From Amycolatopsis sp. WQ 127309 (GTDB lineage: Bacteria; Actinomycetota; Actinomycetes; Mycobacteriales; Pseudonocardiaceae), in the NCBI RefSeq assembly GCF_023023025.1, contig NZ_CP095481.1, forward strand, positions 620,001 through 684,000: DNA of 64,000 nt, in the 5' to 3' direction. Below are positions 34,193 to 44,621 of the stretch, in pieces. The translations under genes and the position numbers were made by a program. Below the pieces are notes generated by a model, which worked only from the letters and a program-made list of their open reading frames with translations, searched no databases and was not told the origin of the DNA. The number at the start of each line of letters is the position of its first letter. The first letter of the stretch is position 1.

Positions 34193-34918
34193 TCAAGAAA
34201 GCGAAATCGTGCTGACCGGCGCGGTCGTCGGGCCGGCGGAACCGCCCGCGGGCTCGACGGTGATCCCGATGTGGTCGGTGCCCGGCGGGATCGCGGCGAG
34301 CATCGGGCGCATCTGGTGCGGCGACTCGGGTTGCATCAGCCCCGCCGACCGCGTGCCGCCGGTGCCGGTGAACCACACCTGGTAGGCGTGGCCCGCGTCG
34401 AGCGCCGGGAACCCGGAGGCGAGCAGGACGGCCTTGCCCTGGCCGCGCGACACCACGAGCGTGGCGCCGCTCTGGCCGGAGCCCTTGAGCGTCGAGGCGT
34501 CCGGCGCGGTCAGCACCGAGTTGAGCGACGCCTGTTCCTGCTGGGCGGTGTCGAGCTGCCGGTCACTGGAGGCGGTGTGCACGCCGAACGCGACCGCCAC
34601 GACGGCCGCGGCGGCGGCGCCGAGCAGCGCGACGCGCACCTGCCAGGTCCGCGCCCGGCCGGGCGCGGCGCCGATGGCGGTCACCTTGGGCGGCACCTGC
34701 CGGGTCCGGGTCACCTCGGCCAGCACGCGGGCCCGCAGCTCCGCCGGCGGGTCGACCGCCACGGCGACGGCGAGCCGCGAGCCGGTCGCCCGCAGCTCTT
34801 CGACCTCCTGGCGGCAGGCGGCGCACTCCCCGAGGTGCCGTTCGAACTCGGCACGTTCCGCATCGGACACCGCGTCGAGCGCGTAAGCGCCGGTCAGCGT
34901 GTGCAGTTCGGCAGTCAT
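34193..34918 (-). CDS. rskA: Anti-sigma-K factor
   Basis: 241 aa from ATG 34918. The cytoplasmic zinc-type anti-sigma segment is HLGECAACRQEVEEL (HxxxCxxC), then one membrane helix (VRVALLGAAAAAVVAVAFGVH) and an extracytoplasmic RskA domain (GHAYQVWFTGTGGTRSAGLM). It holds SigK inactive at the membrane until proteolysed. ATGA overlap with sigK. The 162 nt downstream to the FAS1 start hold that gene's promoter. Confidence 0.94.
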   Translation of the reverse strand: MTAELHTLTGAYALDAVSDAERAEFERHLGECAACRQEVEELRATGSRLAVAVAVDPPAELRARVLAEVTRTRQVPPKVTAIGAAPGRARTWQVRVALLGAAAAAVVAVAFGVHTASSDRQLDTAQQEQASLNSVLTAPDASTLKGSGQSGATLVVSRGQGKAVLLASGFPALDAGHAYQVWFTGTGGTRSAGLMQPESPHQMRPMLAAIPPGTDHIGITVEPAGGSAGPTTAPVSTISLS

Positions 34919-35511
34919 CGTTCCACCCCCAAGCAGTCGCGCAGCCGGATGAGCCCGTCCCGGATCCGGGTCTTGACGGTGCCGGGTGCCACCTTCAGCA
35001 CCTCGGCCACTTCCGGGTAGGTGTAGCCGTTGTAGTAGGCCAGCACGATGGACTCGCGCTGCAGGTCGGTCAGCGCGGACAGGCACTGGCGCACCCGCTC
35101 CTGGTCCAGGCTGGCCATGGTGGACTCGGTGACCTCGTCGAACGGCCGTTGCACGTCCATCCGGCCGACCTTGTCCTCGCGGTCGAGCACGGCCTGGTGG
35201 GAGCGCACGCGGTCGACGGCCCGGCGGTGGGCGATCATCAGCACCCACGACAGCGCGCTGCCGCGCTCCGGGGCGAACCTCGTGGCCTTGCGCCACACCT
35301 CCACCAGTACCTCCTGCGCCACTTCCTCGGCCTGGGCGTGGTTGCGCAGCACGCGCATCGCCAGACCCAGCACCGGACCGGCGATGAGGTCGTAGAGCGC
35401 CGAAAAAGCGCTCTCGTCCCCGGCCCCGACCCGCTGCAGCAGTTCCTCGGCACTGGCCACGGTCACCGGAGCCTCGTCCGTATGCAGCCGCAGCCGCCCA
35501 CGCTCACCCAT
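34915..35511 (-). CDS. sigK: ECF sigma factor SigK
   Basis: 198 aa from ATG 35511 (MGERGRLRLHTD). Region 2: FSALYDLIAGPVLGLAMRVLRNHAQAEEVAQEVLVEVWRKATRFAPERGSALSWVLMIAHRRAVDRVRSH. Region 4: LTDLQRESIVLAYYNGYTYPEVAEVLKVAPGTVKTRIRDGLIRLRD. Directs RNA polymerase to its own promoter and probably the FAS1 promoter; it is released from RskA by envelope or redox signals in the mycobacterial homologue. Confidence 0.94.
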   Translation of the reverse strand: MGERGRLRLHTDEAPVTVASAEELLQRVGAGDESAFSALYDLIAGPVLGLAMRVLRNHAQAEEVAQEVLVEVWRKATRFAPERGSALSWVLMIAHRRAVDRVRSHQAVLDREDKVGRMDVQRPFDEVTESTMASLDQERVRQCLSALTDLQRESIVLAYYNGYTYPEVAEVLKVAPGTVKTRIRDGLIRLRDCLGVER

Positions 35512-35560
35512 CCCCGGCAACCTCCACGTCACCCACGACGCCCTCCGGCATCTGCGGGGG

Positions 35561-35589
35561 ATTCGCGACCGGCGGGCGCGGCGGACTGG
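35561..35589 (-). promoter_or_regulatory. Candidate autoregulated SigK promoter
   Basis: On the minus strand: CCAGTC (35584-35589), 17-nt spacer, GCGAAT (35561-35566), 50 nt before the sigK start. It resembles the FAS1 promoter at 34089-34116. Confidence 0.45.
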
Positions 35590-35901
35590 TCTGTGCGGCG
35601 ATGAGGTGGCGTGTCCCACCCTGACGGGGCAAGTTCGGCAGCCGGACCCATCCGTCCGGTCAGCGGCTCCGAAGACCTGGTGTCGCGGACTCGGTCCGGT
35701 CCGGCCGCTTCGTGAAAGTCGCGACGAATCCTTCACGTTCGAGGCTGCGCGTTGCCCGTTTGTTCGCGCTCACGGTGACCTTTAGCACTTCTCGGTCCCC
35801 CTATGGAGTGAAACGCTTTCGCATTGAGAAGGCATTGACCTCACTATGGGTTATCTCCAGAGCAAGATCGACAGAACCGACGAGACGTGAGGGGCCACCC
35901 C
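35590..35901. other. Non-coding gap between sigK and the SsgA-like gene
   Basis: About 310 nt without a gene. The right half (35760-35880) is unusually AT-rich for this window, with TCGCATTGAGAAGG and TTGACCTCACTATGGG, and probably contains the developmental promoter of the SsgA-like gene. I cannot set a clear -35/-10 pair. Confidence 0.5.
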
Positions 35902-36315
35902 ATGGCCGAGCCGCACAGCCTGACCAGCACCAGCGTCGACTTCGCCCTCCGCACTTTCGGCGCGGAGCCGAAGCCGGTGCCGGCCGAGCTCGAGTACGAC
36001 ACCCGCGACCCGTACGCGGTCGCCGTCGTGCTCCACGCGGGCGCGAACGCCGTCCGGTGGCTGTTCGGGCGCGACCTGCTCGCCGACGGCCTGCTCGCCC
36101 GCTGCGGCGACGGTGACGTGCGCATCGGCCCCGCCGGCAACCCGGAGCTGGTGATCGTCGAGCTGACCTCCCCGGACGGCGCCGCCGTGCTCGAGGCGCC
36201 CGCGAAGGAGCTCGCCGCCTTCCTGGACACGACGTACGAGGTCATCCCGGCCGGCAGCGAGAGCGACTGGTTCGACTTCGACACCGAACTCGAGAAGCTC
36301 TCCTACCAGGACTGA
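35902..36315 (+). CDS. SsgA/SsgB-like sporulation and cell-division regulator
   Basis: 137 aa from ATG 35902 (GAGGGG upstream). PVPAELEYDTRDPYAVAVVLHAGANAVRWLFGRDLLADGLLARCGDGDVRIGP, LTSPDGAAVLEAPAKELAAFLDTTY and FDFDTELEKL follow the SsgA-like protein consensus. These proteins position FtsZ or steer peptidoglycan remodelling during sporulation in filamentous actinomycetes. Its presence supports a mycelial organism. The next gene starts 17 nt later but has its own leaderless-type box. Confidence 0.92.
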   Translation: MAEPHSLTSTSVDFALRTFGAEPKPVPAELEYDTRDPYAVAVVLHAGANAVRWLFGRDLLADGLLARCGDGDVRIGPAGNPELVIVELTSPDGAAVLEAPAKELAAFLDTTYEVIPAGSESDWFDFDTELEKLSYQD

Positions 36316-36331
36316 GCAGTACCGTCGGCGG

Positions 36332-37702
36332 GTGAGCTTCTTCCTGACGACCGTCCTGGCCGCCCTCGACGACGGCGGCGACCGCGTCCTGTTCCACCAG
36401 GACGGCGTCACGACCTACCACCAGGCCCGGAACCGCCTGCGCCGGCTGCACGGCGGCCTGGGCGAGGTGGACGTCGTCGCCATCGACGTCCGGAACCGGC
36501 CGGAGACCCTGCTCGTGCAGCTCGCGGCGCTTCTGCGCGGGGCGACCGTGCTGCTGGTCGCCGCTTCGGCGCCGCGGCAGGACCGGCTCGCCGCGGCCAC
36601 CGCGGCGGGGGTCACCACCGTCGTCACCGACCGGCCGGACGACTGGCCCGGCGACGACGTCCGCACCCTCGACGACCTCGACGGCGAGCTCCGGGACCGG
36701 CACCTGCCCGGCGCCGTCCGCGTCCTCTTCCCCACCGGTGGCACCACCGGCACCCCGAAGCTCATCCGGCACAGCGGCATCTACGACGGCATGGCTTACA
36801 TCTTCGCGCCGTCGCCGGACGGCCCCGGCCGCACGCTGCTCGTCGCGCCGATGACGCACATGACCGGCAACGCCACCGTGTTCGGCGCGCTCCTGCGCCG
36901 CGACACCCTCGTGCTCCAGGACGGCTTCGACGCGGGCGCCGTCCTCGAAGCGATCCAGCAGCACCGGATCGACACGCTCTCCCTGACGCCACCGCGTCTC
37001 GCCGCGGTCCTGGACCACCCGGCGTTGACGAGCACCGACGTCAGCAGCGTCCGCTCACTCTCCCTGGGCGCCGCGCCGCTGCCGCCGCACCGGCTCGCGC
37101 AGGCGCTCGACGTCTTCGGCCCGGTCGTCGGCCAGGGTTACGGCCTCACCGAAGCCCCGATGATCGCGAGCATCTCCGCCGCCGAGCTGATCGGGCACCC
37201 CGAGCGGCTCGGCTCCGTCGGCCGGATCGTGCCCGGGATGGAGGCGCGGCTCGCCGACGGCGAGGTCGAGGTGCGCGGACTGTCCATGATGGACGGTTAC
37301 CTCGGCGGCCCGGAGGTCGGCGCCGGCTGGCTGCGCACCGGCGACCTCGGCCGCTTCGACGACGAGGGCTACCTCTACCTGCTCGACCGCGTGGACGACG
37401 TCGTCGTGGTCGGCGAGCACGGCACGAAGGTGCCCTCGACCGTCGTCGAGCACGCCCTCGCGACGCACCCCGCCGTCCGCGCGGCCGCCGTCTTCGGGAG
37501 GCACACCGTGGACGGCCAGGTGCTGCACGCCGTCGTCGTCGCCGACGGGGTCACCGTCGAAGAACTGCAGGCCCACGCCCGAAAGGCGTTCGGTCAGGAG
37601 CACTACGTCCCGGCGAGCGTGTCCTTCGCCGACGCGCTGCCGCACACCGAAGTCGGCAAGGTCGACAAGCGCGCGCTCGCTCAGGTCGTGACGGCGCCGT
37701 AG
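36332..37702 (+). CDS. AMP-dependent acyl-CoA synthetase (FadD-like)
   Basis: 456 aa from GTG 36332, 6 nt after a TACCGT box (36320-36325). ANL motifs: [57 protein letters not shown] and the catalytic Lys in [11 protein letters not shown]. It activates a carboxylic acid as acyl-AMP and then probably acyl-CoA. No operon partner indicates the substrate. Its 3' end overlaps convergent ilvD by 22 nt. Confidence 0.9.
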   Translation: MSFFLTTVLAALDDGGDRVLFHQDGVTTYHQARNRLRRLHGGLGEVDVVAIDVRNRPETLLVQLAALLRGATVLLVAASAPRQDRLAAATAAGVTTVVTDRPDDWPGDDVRTLDDLDGELRDRHLPGAVRVLFPTGGTTGTPKLIRHSGIYDGMAYIFAPSPDGPGRTLLVAPMTHMTGNATVFGALLRRDTLVLQDGFDAGAVLEAIQQHRIDTLSLTPPRLAAVLDHPALTSTDVSSVRSLSLGAAPLPPHRLAQALDVFGPVVGQGYGLTEAPMIASISAAELIGHPERLGSVGRIVPGMEARLADGEVEVRGLSMMDGYLGGPEVGAGWLRTGDLGRFDDEGYLYLLDRVDDVVVVGEHGTKVPSTVVEHALATHPAVRAAAVFGRHTVDGQVLHAVVVADGVTVEELQAHARKAFGQEHYVPASVSFADALPHTEVGKVDKRALAQVVTAP

Positions 37703-39372
37703 GACGACGACCGGACCAGCTTCGCGTACTTGCCGAGCACGCCCTCCGGGAACTTGTTCGGCAGCGGCTCCCAGCCCTCGCGACGGCGGGCCAGCTCGGC
37801 CGCGTCGACCAGCAGGTCGATGCTGCGGGCCTTGATGTCGACGGCGATCCGGTCGCCGGTGCGGACGAAGGCGATCGGCCCGCCGTCCACGGCTTCGGGC
37901 GCGACGTGCCCGATGCACAGGCCGGTGGTGCCGCCGGAGAACCGGCCGTCGGTCAGCAGCAGGACGTCCTTGCCGAGCCCCGCGCCCTTGATCGCCGCGG
38001 TGATCGCCAGCATCTCGCGCATCCCCGGCCCGCCCTTGGGGCCTTCGTAGCGGATGACGACGACGTCGCCGGCTTCGATCTGGCCCTCGTTCAGCGCGGC
38101 CATCGCCTCCTGCTCGCGCTCGAACACGCGCGCCGGGCCCTCGAAGCCGGCCGTGTCGAAGCCCGCGGACTTCACGACGGCGCCTTCGGGCGCGAGCGAG
38201 CCGCGCAGGATGGTGATGCCGCCGGTCGGGTGCAGCGGGTTGTCCAGCTTGCGCAGGACCTCGCCGTCGATCGGCTCGGGGTTCAGCTCGGCCAGGTTTT
38301 CGGCCACCGTGCGACCGGTGACGGTGAGCGCGTCGCCGTGGATCAGGCCCTCGTCGAGCAGGGCCTTCATCAGCACCGGGATGCCGCCGTGGCGGTCGAT
38401 GTCGTTCATGACGTACTTGCCGAACGGCTTCAGGTCGCCCAGGTGCGGGACGCGGTCGCCGACGCGGTTGAAGTCGTCGAGGTCGAGCGCGACCTTCGCC
38501 TCGTGCGCGATGGCCAGCAGGTGCAGCACGGCGTTGGTCGAGCCGCCGAGGGCCATGACGACGGTGATGGCGTTCTCGAACGCCTCCCGCGTGAGGATGT
38601 CGCGTGCGGTGATGCCCTGTTCGAGCAACCCGACCACGGCCTCGCCGGACAGGTGCGCGTAGTTGTCACGACGCCGGTCCGCGGACGGCGGCGCGGCCGA
38701 TCCCGGCATGCTCATCCCCATCGCCTCGGCCGCCGACGCCATCGTGTTGGCCGTGTACATCCCGCCGCAGGCGCCCTCACCGGGGCAGATGGCGCGTTCG
38801 ATGCGGTCCAGGTCGGCGGTCTTCAGCCGGCCCGCCCGGCACGCGCCGACGGCTTCGAAGGCGTCGATCAGCGTGACGTCCTTCTCGGTGCCGTCGGTCA
38901 GCTTCACCCAGCCGGGGGCGATCGAGCCGGCGTAGAGGAAGACCGACGCGAGGTCGAGCCGTGCGGCGGCCATCAGCATCCCGGGCAGCGACTTGTCGCA
39001 GCCGGCCAGCAGGATCGAGCCGTCGAGGCGTTCGGCCTGCATCACCGTCTCGACCGAGTCCGCGATGACCTCCCGCGACACCAGCGAGAAGTGCATCCCG
39101 TCGTGGCCCATCGAAATGCCGTCGGAGACGGAGATCGTGCCGAACTGCAGCGGGTAGCCGCCGGCCGCGTGCACGCCTTCCTTCGACGCCTGCGCCAGCC
39201 GGTCCAGCGACAGGTTGCAGGGCGTGATCTCGTTCCAGGAGCTGGCGACGCCGATGATCGGCTTGCGCCAGTCGTCGTCGCCCATCCCGACGGCGCGGAG
39301 CATGCCCCGGGCGGGTGCGGCCTCGATCCCGTCGGTGACCGTGCGGCTGCGGGGCTTCGGGTCGATCGTCAT
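37681..39372 (-). CDS. ilvD: Dihydroxy-acid dehydratase
   Basis: 563 aa from ATG 39372 ([15 protein letters not shown]). Iron-sulphur and Mg motifs: [36 protein letters not shown]; also [16 protein letters not shown] and [20 protein letters not shown]. It converts 2,3-dihydroxy-isovalerate and -methylvalerate to the 2-oxo acids of valine and isoleucine synthesis. Standalone gene of normal length. The longer open frame upstream lacks homology. Confidence 0.96.
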   Translation of the reverse strand: MTIDPKPRSRTVTDGIEAAPARGMLRAVGMGDDDWRKPIIGVASSWNEITPCNLSLDRLAQASKEGVHAAGGYPLQFGTISVSDGISMGHDGMHFSLVSREVIADSVETVMQAERLDGSILLAGCDKSLPGMLMAAARLDLASVFLYAGSIAPGWVKLTDGTEKDVTLIDAFEAVGACRAGRLKTADLDRIERAICPGEGACGGMYTANTMASAAEAMGMSMPGSAAPPSADRRRDNYAHLSGEAVVGLLEQGITARDILTREAFENAITVVMALGGSTNAVLHLLAIAHEAKVALDLDDFNRVGDRVPHLGDLKPFGKYVMNDIDRHGGIPVLMKALLDEGLIHGDALTVTGRTVAENLAELNPEPIDGEVLRKLDNPLHPTGGITILRGSLAPEGAVVKSAGFDTAGFEGPARVFEREQEAMAALNEGQIEAGDVVVIRYEGPKGGPGMREMLAITAAIKGAGLGKDVLLLTDGRFSGGTTGLCIGHVAPEAVDGGPIAFVRTGDRIAVDIKARSIDLLVDAAELARRREGWEPLPNKFPEGVLGKYAKLVRSSSYGAVTT

Positions 39373-39487
39373 GACGCGCCTTCCGATACGACGTTCGGAC
39401 GCACTGGATGCTACCCGCGTCCGCGCGGTCCGCTCACCGGAACGGTTCCCTTCCCGGACCCGGGCGAACGGGCGAAAACTCGGCGAA

Positions 39488-40564
39488 ATGATCGCCACAG
39501 TGGTGTGGGGCACGGGCAACGTCGGCCGGGCCGCAATCCGGGCCGTCGAGGCCCATCCCGCGTTGGAGCTGACCGCGGTGCTGGTGCACAACCCGGACAA
39601 GGTCGGCAAGGACGCGGGCGCGCTCGCCGGTGTCGGCGACCTGGGTGTCACCGCGACCGACGACGTCGAGGCGGTGCTGGGCGCGAGTCCGCGCGCGATC
39701 GTCTACGCCGCTTCCGGCGACGTCCGCTTCGACGACGCGCTGGCCGACATCGTGCGCGCGATCCGCTCGGGCGCGATCGTCGTGACGCCGGCCCTCTACC
39801 CGCTCTACGACCAGCGCAACGCGCCCCCGGAGCTGCGGGACCCGGTCCTGGCGGCGATCACCGACGGCGGCGGCTCGCTGTTCGTCTCCGGCGTCGACCC
39901 CGGCTGGGGCAACGACGTGCTGCCGCTGCTGATCAGCGGGCTCGGCACCGACGTCGACGTCATCCGCTGCCAGGAGATCTTCGACTACTCGACCTACGAG
40001 CAGCCCGACTCCGTCCGGTACCTGGTCGGCATGGGCCAGCCGATGGACTACGACCCGCCGATGCTGATGACCGGCGTGCCGTCGATGGTGTGGGGCGGGC
40101 AGGTCCGGCTGATCGCGCGCGGCCTCGGCGTCGAGGTCGACGAGCTGCGCGAGACGCTGCACCGGCGTCCGCTCGAGGAAACCGTGTCCACGCGGACCAT
40201 GGGCGAGTTCGAGAAGGGCACCCAGGGCGCGGTGCGGTTCGAGGTCCAGGGCATCGTCGGCGGCGAGCCGCGGATCGTCATCGAGCACGTCACCCGCATC
40301 CACCCGGCGTGCGCGCCGGACTGGCCCACGCCGCCCAGCGGCGACGGCGCCCACCGCGTGATCATCGAAGGCCGGCCGCGCATCGAGGTCAGCGTCGAAG
40401 CGAGCGACGAAGGCGAAAACCGGTCCGCGGGCGGCAACGCCACCGCGGTCGGCCGCCTCGTCGGCGCGATCGACTGGCTGGCCGACGCGAAACCCGGCCT
40501 CTACGACGCACTCGACGTCCCGCTGCGCCCGGCAGCCGGCAAGCTCGGAAGGAGGCGCTCGTGA
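39488..40564 (+). CDS. NAD(P)-dependent amine/amino-acid dehydrogenase-like (DAP-reductase fold)
   Basis: 358 aa from ATG 39488. Rossmann start [38 protein letters not shown]; the fold matches dihydrodipicolinate reductase-like proteins, among which 2,4-diaminopentanoate dehydrogenase is the best characterised. [21 protein letters not shown] and [19 protein letters not shown] are typical. Overlaps the AhpD-like gene by 4 nt (GTGA), so the two form an operon. Substrate unknown. Confidence 0.8.
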   Translation: MIATVVWGTGNVGRAAIRAVEAHPALELTAVLVHNPDKVGKDAGALAGVGDLGVTATDDVEAVLGASPRAIVYAASGDVRFDDALADIVRAIRSGAIVVTPALYPLYDQRNAPPELRDPVLAAITDGGGSLFVSGVDPGWGNDVLPLLISGLGTDVDVIRCQEIFDYSTYEQPDSVRYLVGMGQPMDYDPPMLMTGVPSMVWGGQVRLIARGLGVEVDELRETLHRRPLEETVSTRTMGEFEKGTQGAVRFEVQGIVGGEPRIVIEHVTRIHPACAPDWPTPPSGDGAHRVIIEGRPRIEVSVEASDEGENRSAGGNATAVGRLVGAIDWLADAKPGLYDALDVPLRPAAGKLGRRRS

Positions 40565-41046
40565 ACATCGACATCCCCGAGGGCAAGGACCCGATCGGGT
40601 ACGTGTGGGGCGAAATGGTGCCCGGTATCGGGGTCGCCGCCTCGAAGTTCTCGCTGGCGGTCTATTCGCACACCACGTTGGGGCTGCGGGAGTTCGAGGC
40701 CGCGCGGCTGCGGATCGCGCAGATCAACGGCTGCGTCTTCTGCCTCGACTGGCGCACCGAACGCGACGGCGTCAAGGTCGAAGAGGAGTTCGCCGACGCC
40801 GTCTCGGAGTGGCGCACGACGGACCTGTTCGACGAGCGGACGCGCCTGGCGGCCGAGTACGCCGAGCGGTACGCGCTCGACCACCACAGCATCGACGACG
40901 AGTTCTGGAAGCGGATGGCCGAGCACTACACGCAGAAGGAGGTCGTCGAGCTGAGCATGAGCCTCGGTTCGTGGCTGGCCTTCGGGCGGCTCAACCACGT
41001 CCTGGGTCTCGACGTCGCCTGCGTCCTCCCGTCCCATCGGTCGTGA
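40561..41046 (+). CDS. Carboxymuconolactone-decarboxylase/AhpD-like protein
   Basis: 161 aa, all helical. LREFEAARLRIAQINGCVFCLDWRTERDG contains the CxxC redox pair of AhpD-like proteins and EFWKRMAEHYTQKEVVELSMSLGSWLAFGRLNHVLGLD the second helical hairpin. It is likely a peroxidase or peroxidase-reductant, possibly protecting or serving the coupled dehydrogenase. Its TGA lies within the following hairpin. Confidence 0.88.
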   Translation: MNIDIPEGKDPIGYVWGEMVPGIGVAASKFSLAVYSHTTLGLREFEAARLRIAQINGCVFCLDWRTERDGVKVEEEFADAVSEWRTTDLFDERTRLAAEYAERYALDHHSIDDEFWKRMAEHYTQKEVVELSMSLGSWLAFGRLNHVLGLDVACVLPSHRS

Positions 41047-41070
41047 GGGGCCCGCGAGCCCCTCACGACC
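41039..41070. terminator. Hairpin terminator AhpD-like / cholesterol oxidase
   Basis: Perfect 13-bp arms (GGTCGTGAGGGGC and complement) with a 6-nt loop. The upstream gene's stop TGA is inside the left arm. Confidence 0.88.
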
Positions 41071-41076
41071 TTCGGG

Positions 41077-42753
<1,677 letters not shown>

Positions 42754-42840
42754 TCACTGGTACAGACAAGTCGACATATACTCGCGAGTAACCTCCAGGC
42801 ACGGCGCAGCATTGGCGCGAATGGGCCATGATGGACGACT

Positions 42841-43206
42841 GTGGAGTCGACCCGTGTGGACCGCTGGCTGTGGGCGGTCCGGCTGATGAAGACCCGCCCG
42901 GACGCCGCGGCGGCGTGCCGGGGCGGCCACGTGCGCGTCAACGACAAGCCGGCGAAGCCCGCGACGACCGTCGTGCCGGGCGACGAGGTCCGCGTCCGCG
43001 TCGGCGGCACGACCAGGATCCTCGACGTGGTACGGGTGATCCAGAAACGCGTGGGCGCGCCGGACGCCGCGACGTGCTTCCTGGACCGGACGCCGAAGCC
43101 GACCCCGGAGTCCGTGATCCCGGTCGCCCGCCGCGACCGCGGCGCGGGCCGACCGACCAAAAGGGAGCGCCGCGTGCTGGACGCGTTCCGCTCCCCGGAC
43201 CTCTAG
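42841..43206 (+). CDS. S4-domain RNA-binding protein (Hsp15-like)
   Basis: 121 aa from GTG 42841. VDRWLWAVRLMKTRPDAAAACRGGHVRVNDKPAKPATTVVPGDEVRVRVG is a complete S4 domain, with a basic C-terminal extension (RPTKRERR). Hsp15 relatives bind stalled 50S subunits carrying peptidyl-tRNA. Single gene, followed by a 28-bp-arm hairpin. Confidence 0.93.
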   Translation: MESTRVDRWLWAVRLMKTRPDAAAACRGGHVRVNDKPAKPATTVVPGDEVRVRVGGTTRILDVVRVIQKRVGAPDAATCFLDRTPKPTPESVIPVARRDRGAGRPTKRERRVLDAFRSPDL

Positions 43207-43222
43207 CCACACCTCCACCGCT

Positions 43223-43283
43223 GAAAGCCGTGAATGCCACATCGAGGGACCTAGCGTCCCTCGATGTGGCATTCACGGCTTTC
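43223..43283. terminator. Hairpin terminator, 28-bp arms
   Basis: Perfect arms at 43223-43250 and 43256-43283 with a 5-nt loop. The 18-base core CCGTGAATGCCACATCGA recurs exactly in the hairpin at 61988-62042. Confidence 0.92.
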
Positions 43284-43286
43284 GGG

Positions 43287-43658
43287 TCAGGTGGGCGGTG
43301 GGACCGGCGTCAGGAATTCCAGGCGGTTGCCGAGGCAGTCGCTTGTGTAGAACCGGCGGTGGCCGGGGAAACCGTCGTCCCATTCCACCGGGCTGCCGTG
43401 CGCTTCGAGACGGGCCGCCAGCGCGTCGAGGTCGTCGGTGAGGATTCCCGGGTGCGCCTTGCGGGCGGGCCGGAAGCCCGTCTCGACGCCGAGGTGGAGT
43501 TCCAGCCCGCCGGCTCGCAACCACAGCCCGCCGCGGGCGGCCAGCTCCGGCGGCTTCGGGATCTCGGTCAGCCCGAGCACGCCGACGTAGAACGCGCGGC
43601 AGCGGTCCTCGCTGCCCGGCTCGATGGCCAGCTGGACGTGGTGCACGCCGAAGGTCAT
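43287..43658 (-). CDS. VOC-superfamily (glyoxalase-like) protein
   Basis: 123 aa. [57 protein letters not shown], then GFPGHRRFYTSDCLGNRLEFLT: two beta-alpha-beta-beta-beta modules. His, His and Glu positions for a metal are present (VHHVQL, LHLGVE, NRLEF). Dioxygenase, lyase or resistance-type function cannot be told apart. Four nt after the hydrolase stop, same strand, so cotranscribed. Confidence 0.88.
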   Translation of the reverse strand: MTFGVHHVQLAIEPGSEDRCRAFYVGVLGLTEIPKPPELAARGGLWLRAGGLELHLGVETGFRPARKAHPGILTDDLDALAARLEAHGSPVEWDDGFPGHRRFYTSDCLGNRLEFLTPVPPPT

Positions 43659-43662
43659 GCCC

Positions 43663-44532
43663 TCAGCGTGCCACCAGCTCCCGCAGTTCCTTCACGACCT
43701 CGGCGGGCGCCTCCTCGGCCATGAAGTGCCCGGACGACACCGTGCGGTGGCGCAGATCGGCCGTCCACGGGCGCCACAGCGCCGTCGCGTCGTAGCCGAG
43801 TGCGGCGCCCCAGTCCTGCTGCAGCACGGTGACCGGCATGCCGAGCCGGTCGCCCGCCGCCCTTGACGCCGTGTCGTGCTCGACGTCCACCGTCGCGCTC
43901 GCCCGGTAGTCCGCGACGATCGACGGCACGGCTTCGCGGCAGGCCCGCAGGTACTCGGCGCGGACGTCGGCCGGGATCGCGTCCGGCGCCAGCGTCCAGG
44001 CGTCGAGGAAGTACCCGAAGAACGCGTCGGGCGCGCCGGCGATGAGCGTCTCGGGCAGGCCCGGCGGCTGGGCCATCAGGTACAGGTGGAAGCCGACCGC
44101 CGCGCTCACGCCGTGCAGCACGTCCCACATGTCGAGGGTCGGCAGGACGTCGAGGATCGCCAGGTGGGAGACGGCATCCGGGTGGTCGAGGCCGGCCCGG
44201 ATGGCGACCAGCGCGCCGCGGTCGTGCCCGGCGAGGGCGAACCGCTCGTGCCCGAACGCGCGGGCGACGGCCACGACGTCGGCGGCCATCGTGCGCTTCG
44301 AGTACGTCTCGCCGGTGTCGGCCGGCTTGTCGCTGGCGCCGTAGCCGCGCAGGTCGGGGACGAGCACGGTGTGGTCGGCGGCGAGGTCGGCGGCCACGTG
44401 CCGCCACATTAGGTGGGTCTGCGGGAAGCCGTGCAGCAGCACGATCGGGGCGCCGGAGCCGCCGACGGCGACGTTGAGAGCTACGTCGTCACCGACCGTG
44501 ACGCGCTGGTAGTCGAACCCGGGGATCTGCAT
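43663..44532 (-). CDS. Alpha/beta hydrolase, haloacetate-dehalogenase-like
   Basis: 289 aa. HGFPQTHLMWRHVA (oxyanion region), ALAGHDRGALVAIRAGLDHP (Asp nucleophile), LAILDVLPT, DYRASATVDVEHD and SSGHFMAEEAP (catalytic His) follow fluoroacetate dehalogenase closely. Two substrate residues differ: the second Arg of the carboxylate clamp (DRGAR in the dehalogenase) is Leu (DRGAL), and the halide-pocket HW pair reads HL. True fluoroacetate defluorination is therefore doubtful; an epoxide or another halo-acid may be the substrate. Divergent from the SARP gene. Confidence 0.88.
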   Translation of the reverse strand: MQIPGFDYQRVTVGDDVALNVAVGGSGAPIVLLHGFPQTHLMWRHVAADLAADHTVLVPDLRGYGASDKPADTGETYSKRTMAADVVAVARAFGHERFALAGHDRGALVAIRAGLDHPDAVSHLAILDVLPTLDMWDVLHGVSAAVGFHLYLMAQPPGLPETLIAGAPDAFFGYFLDAWTLAPDAIPADVRAEYLRACREAVPSIVADYRASATVDVEHDTASRAAGDRLGMPVTVLQQDWGAALGYDATALWRPWTADLRHRTVSSGHFMAEEAPAEVVKELRELVAR

Positions 44533-44621
44533 GGACGTCCTTTCGCGGTGGTTGCCCGGCGAGCCTGCGTCAAGCCGATCAGCGCAGGGTCAGCGCCGGC
44601 TGAGCGCGTTACAGTGCGTGC

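Noticed and set aside
37681..37702. Overlapping 3' ends of the AMP-ligase and ilvD as sign of a frameshift
   Set aside because: Both termini match normal family ends; short convergent overlaps recur in this window (18064, 51806).
37906..41046. 1046-aa open frame on the + strand across ilvD and the dehydrogenase
   Set aside because: Low-complexity Arg/Gly/Ala translation antisense or out of frame to well-conserved genes; only its last 161 codons, in the AhpD-like gene, are real.
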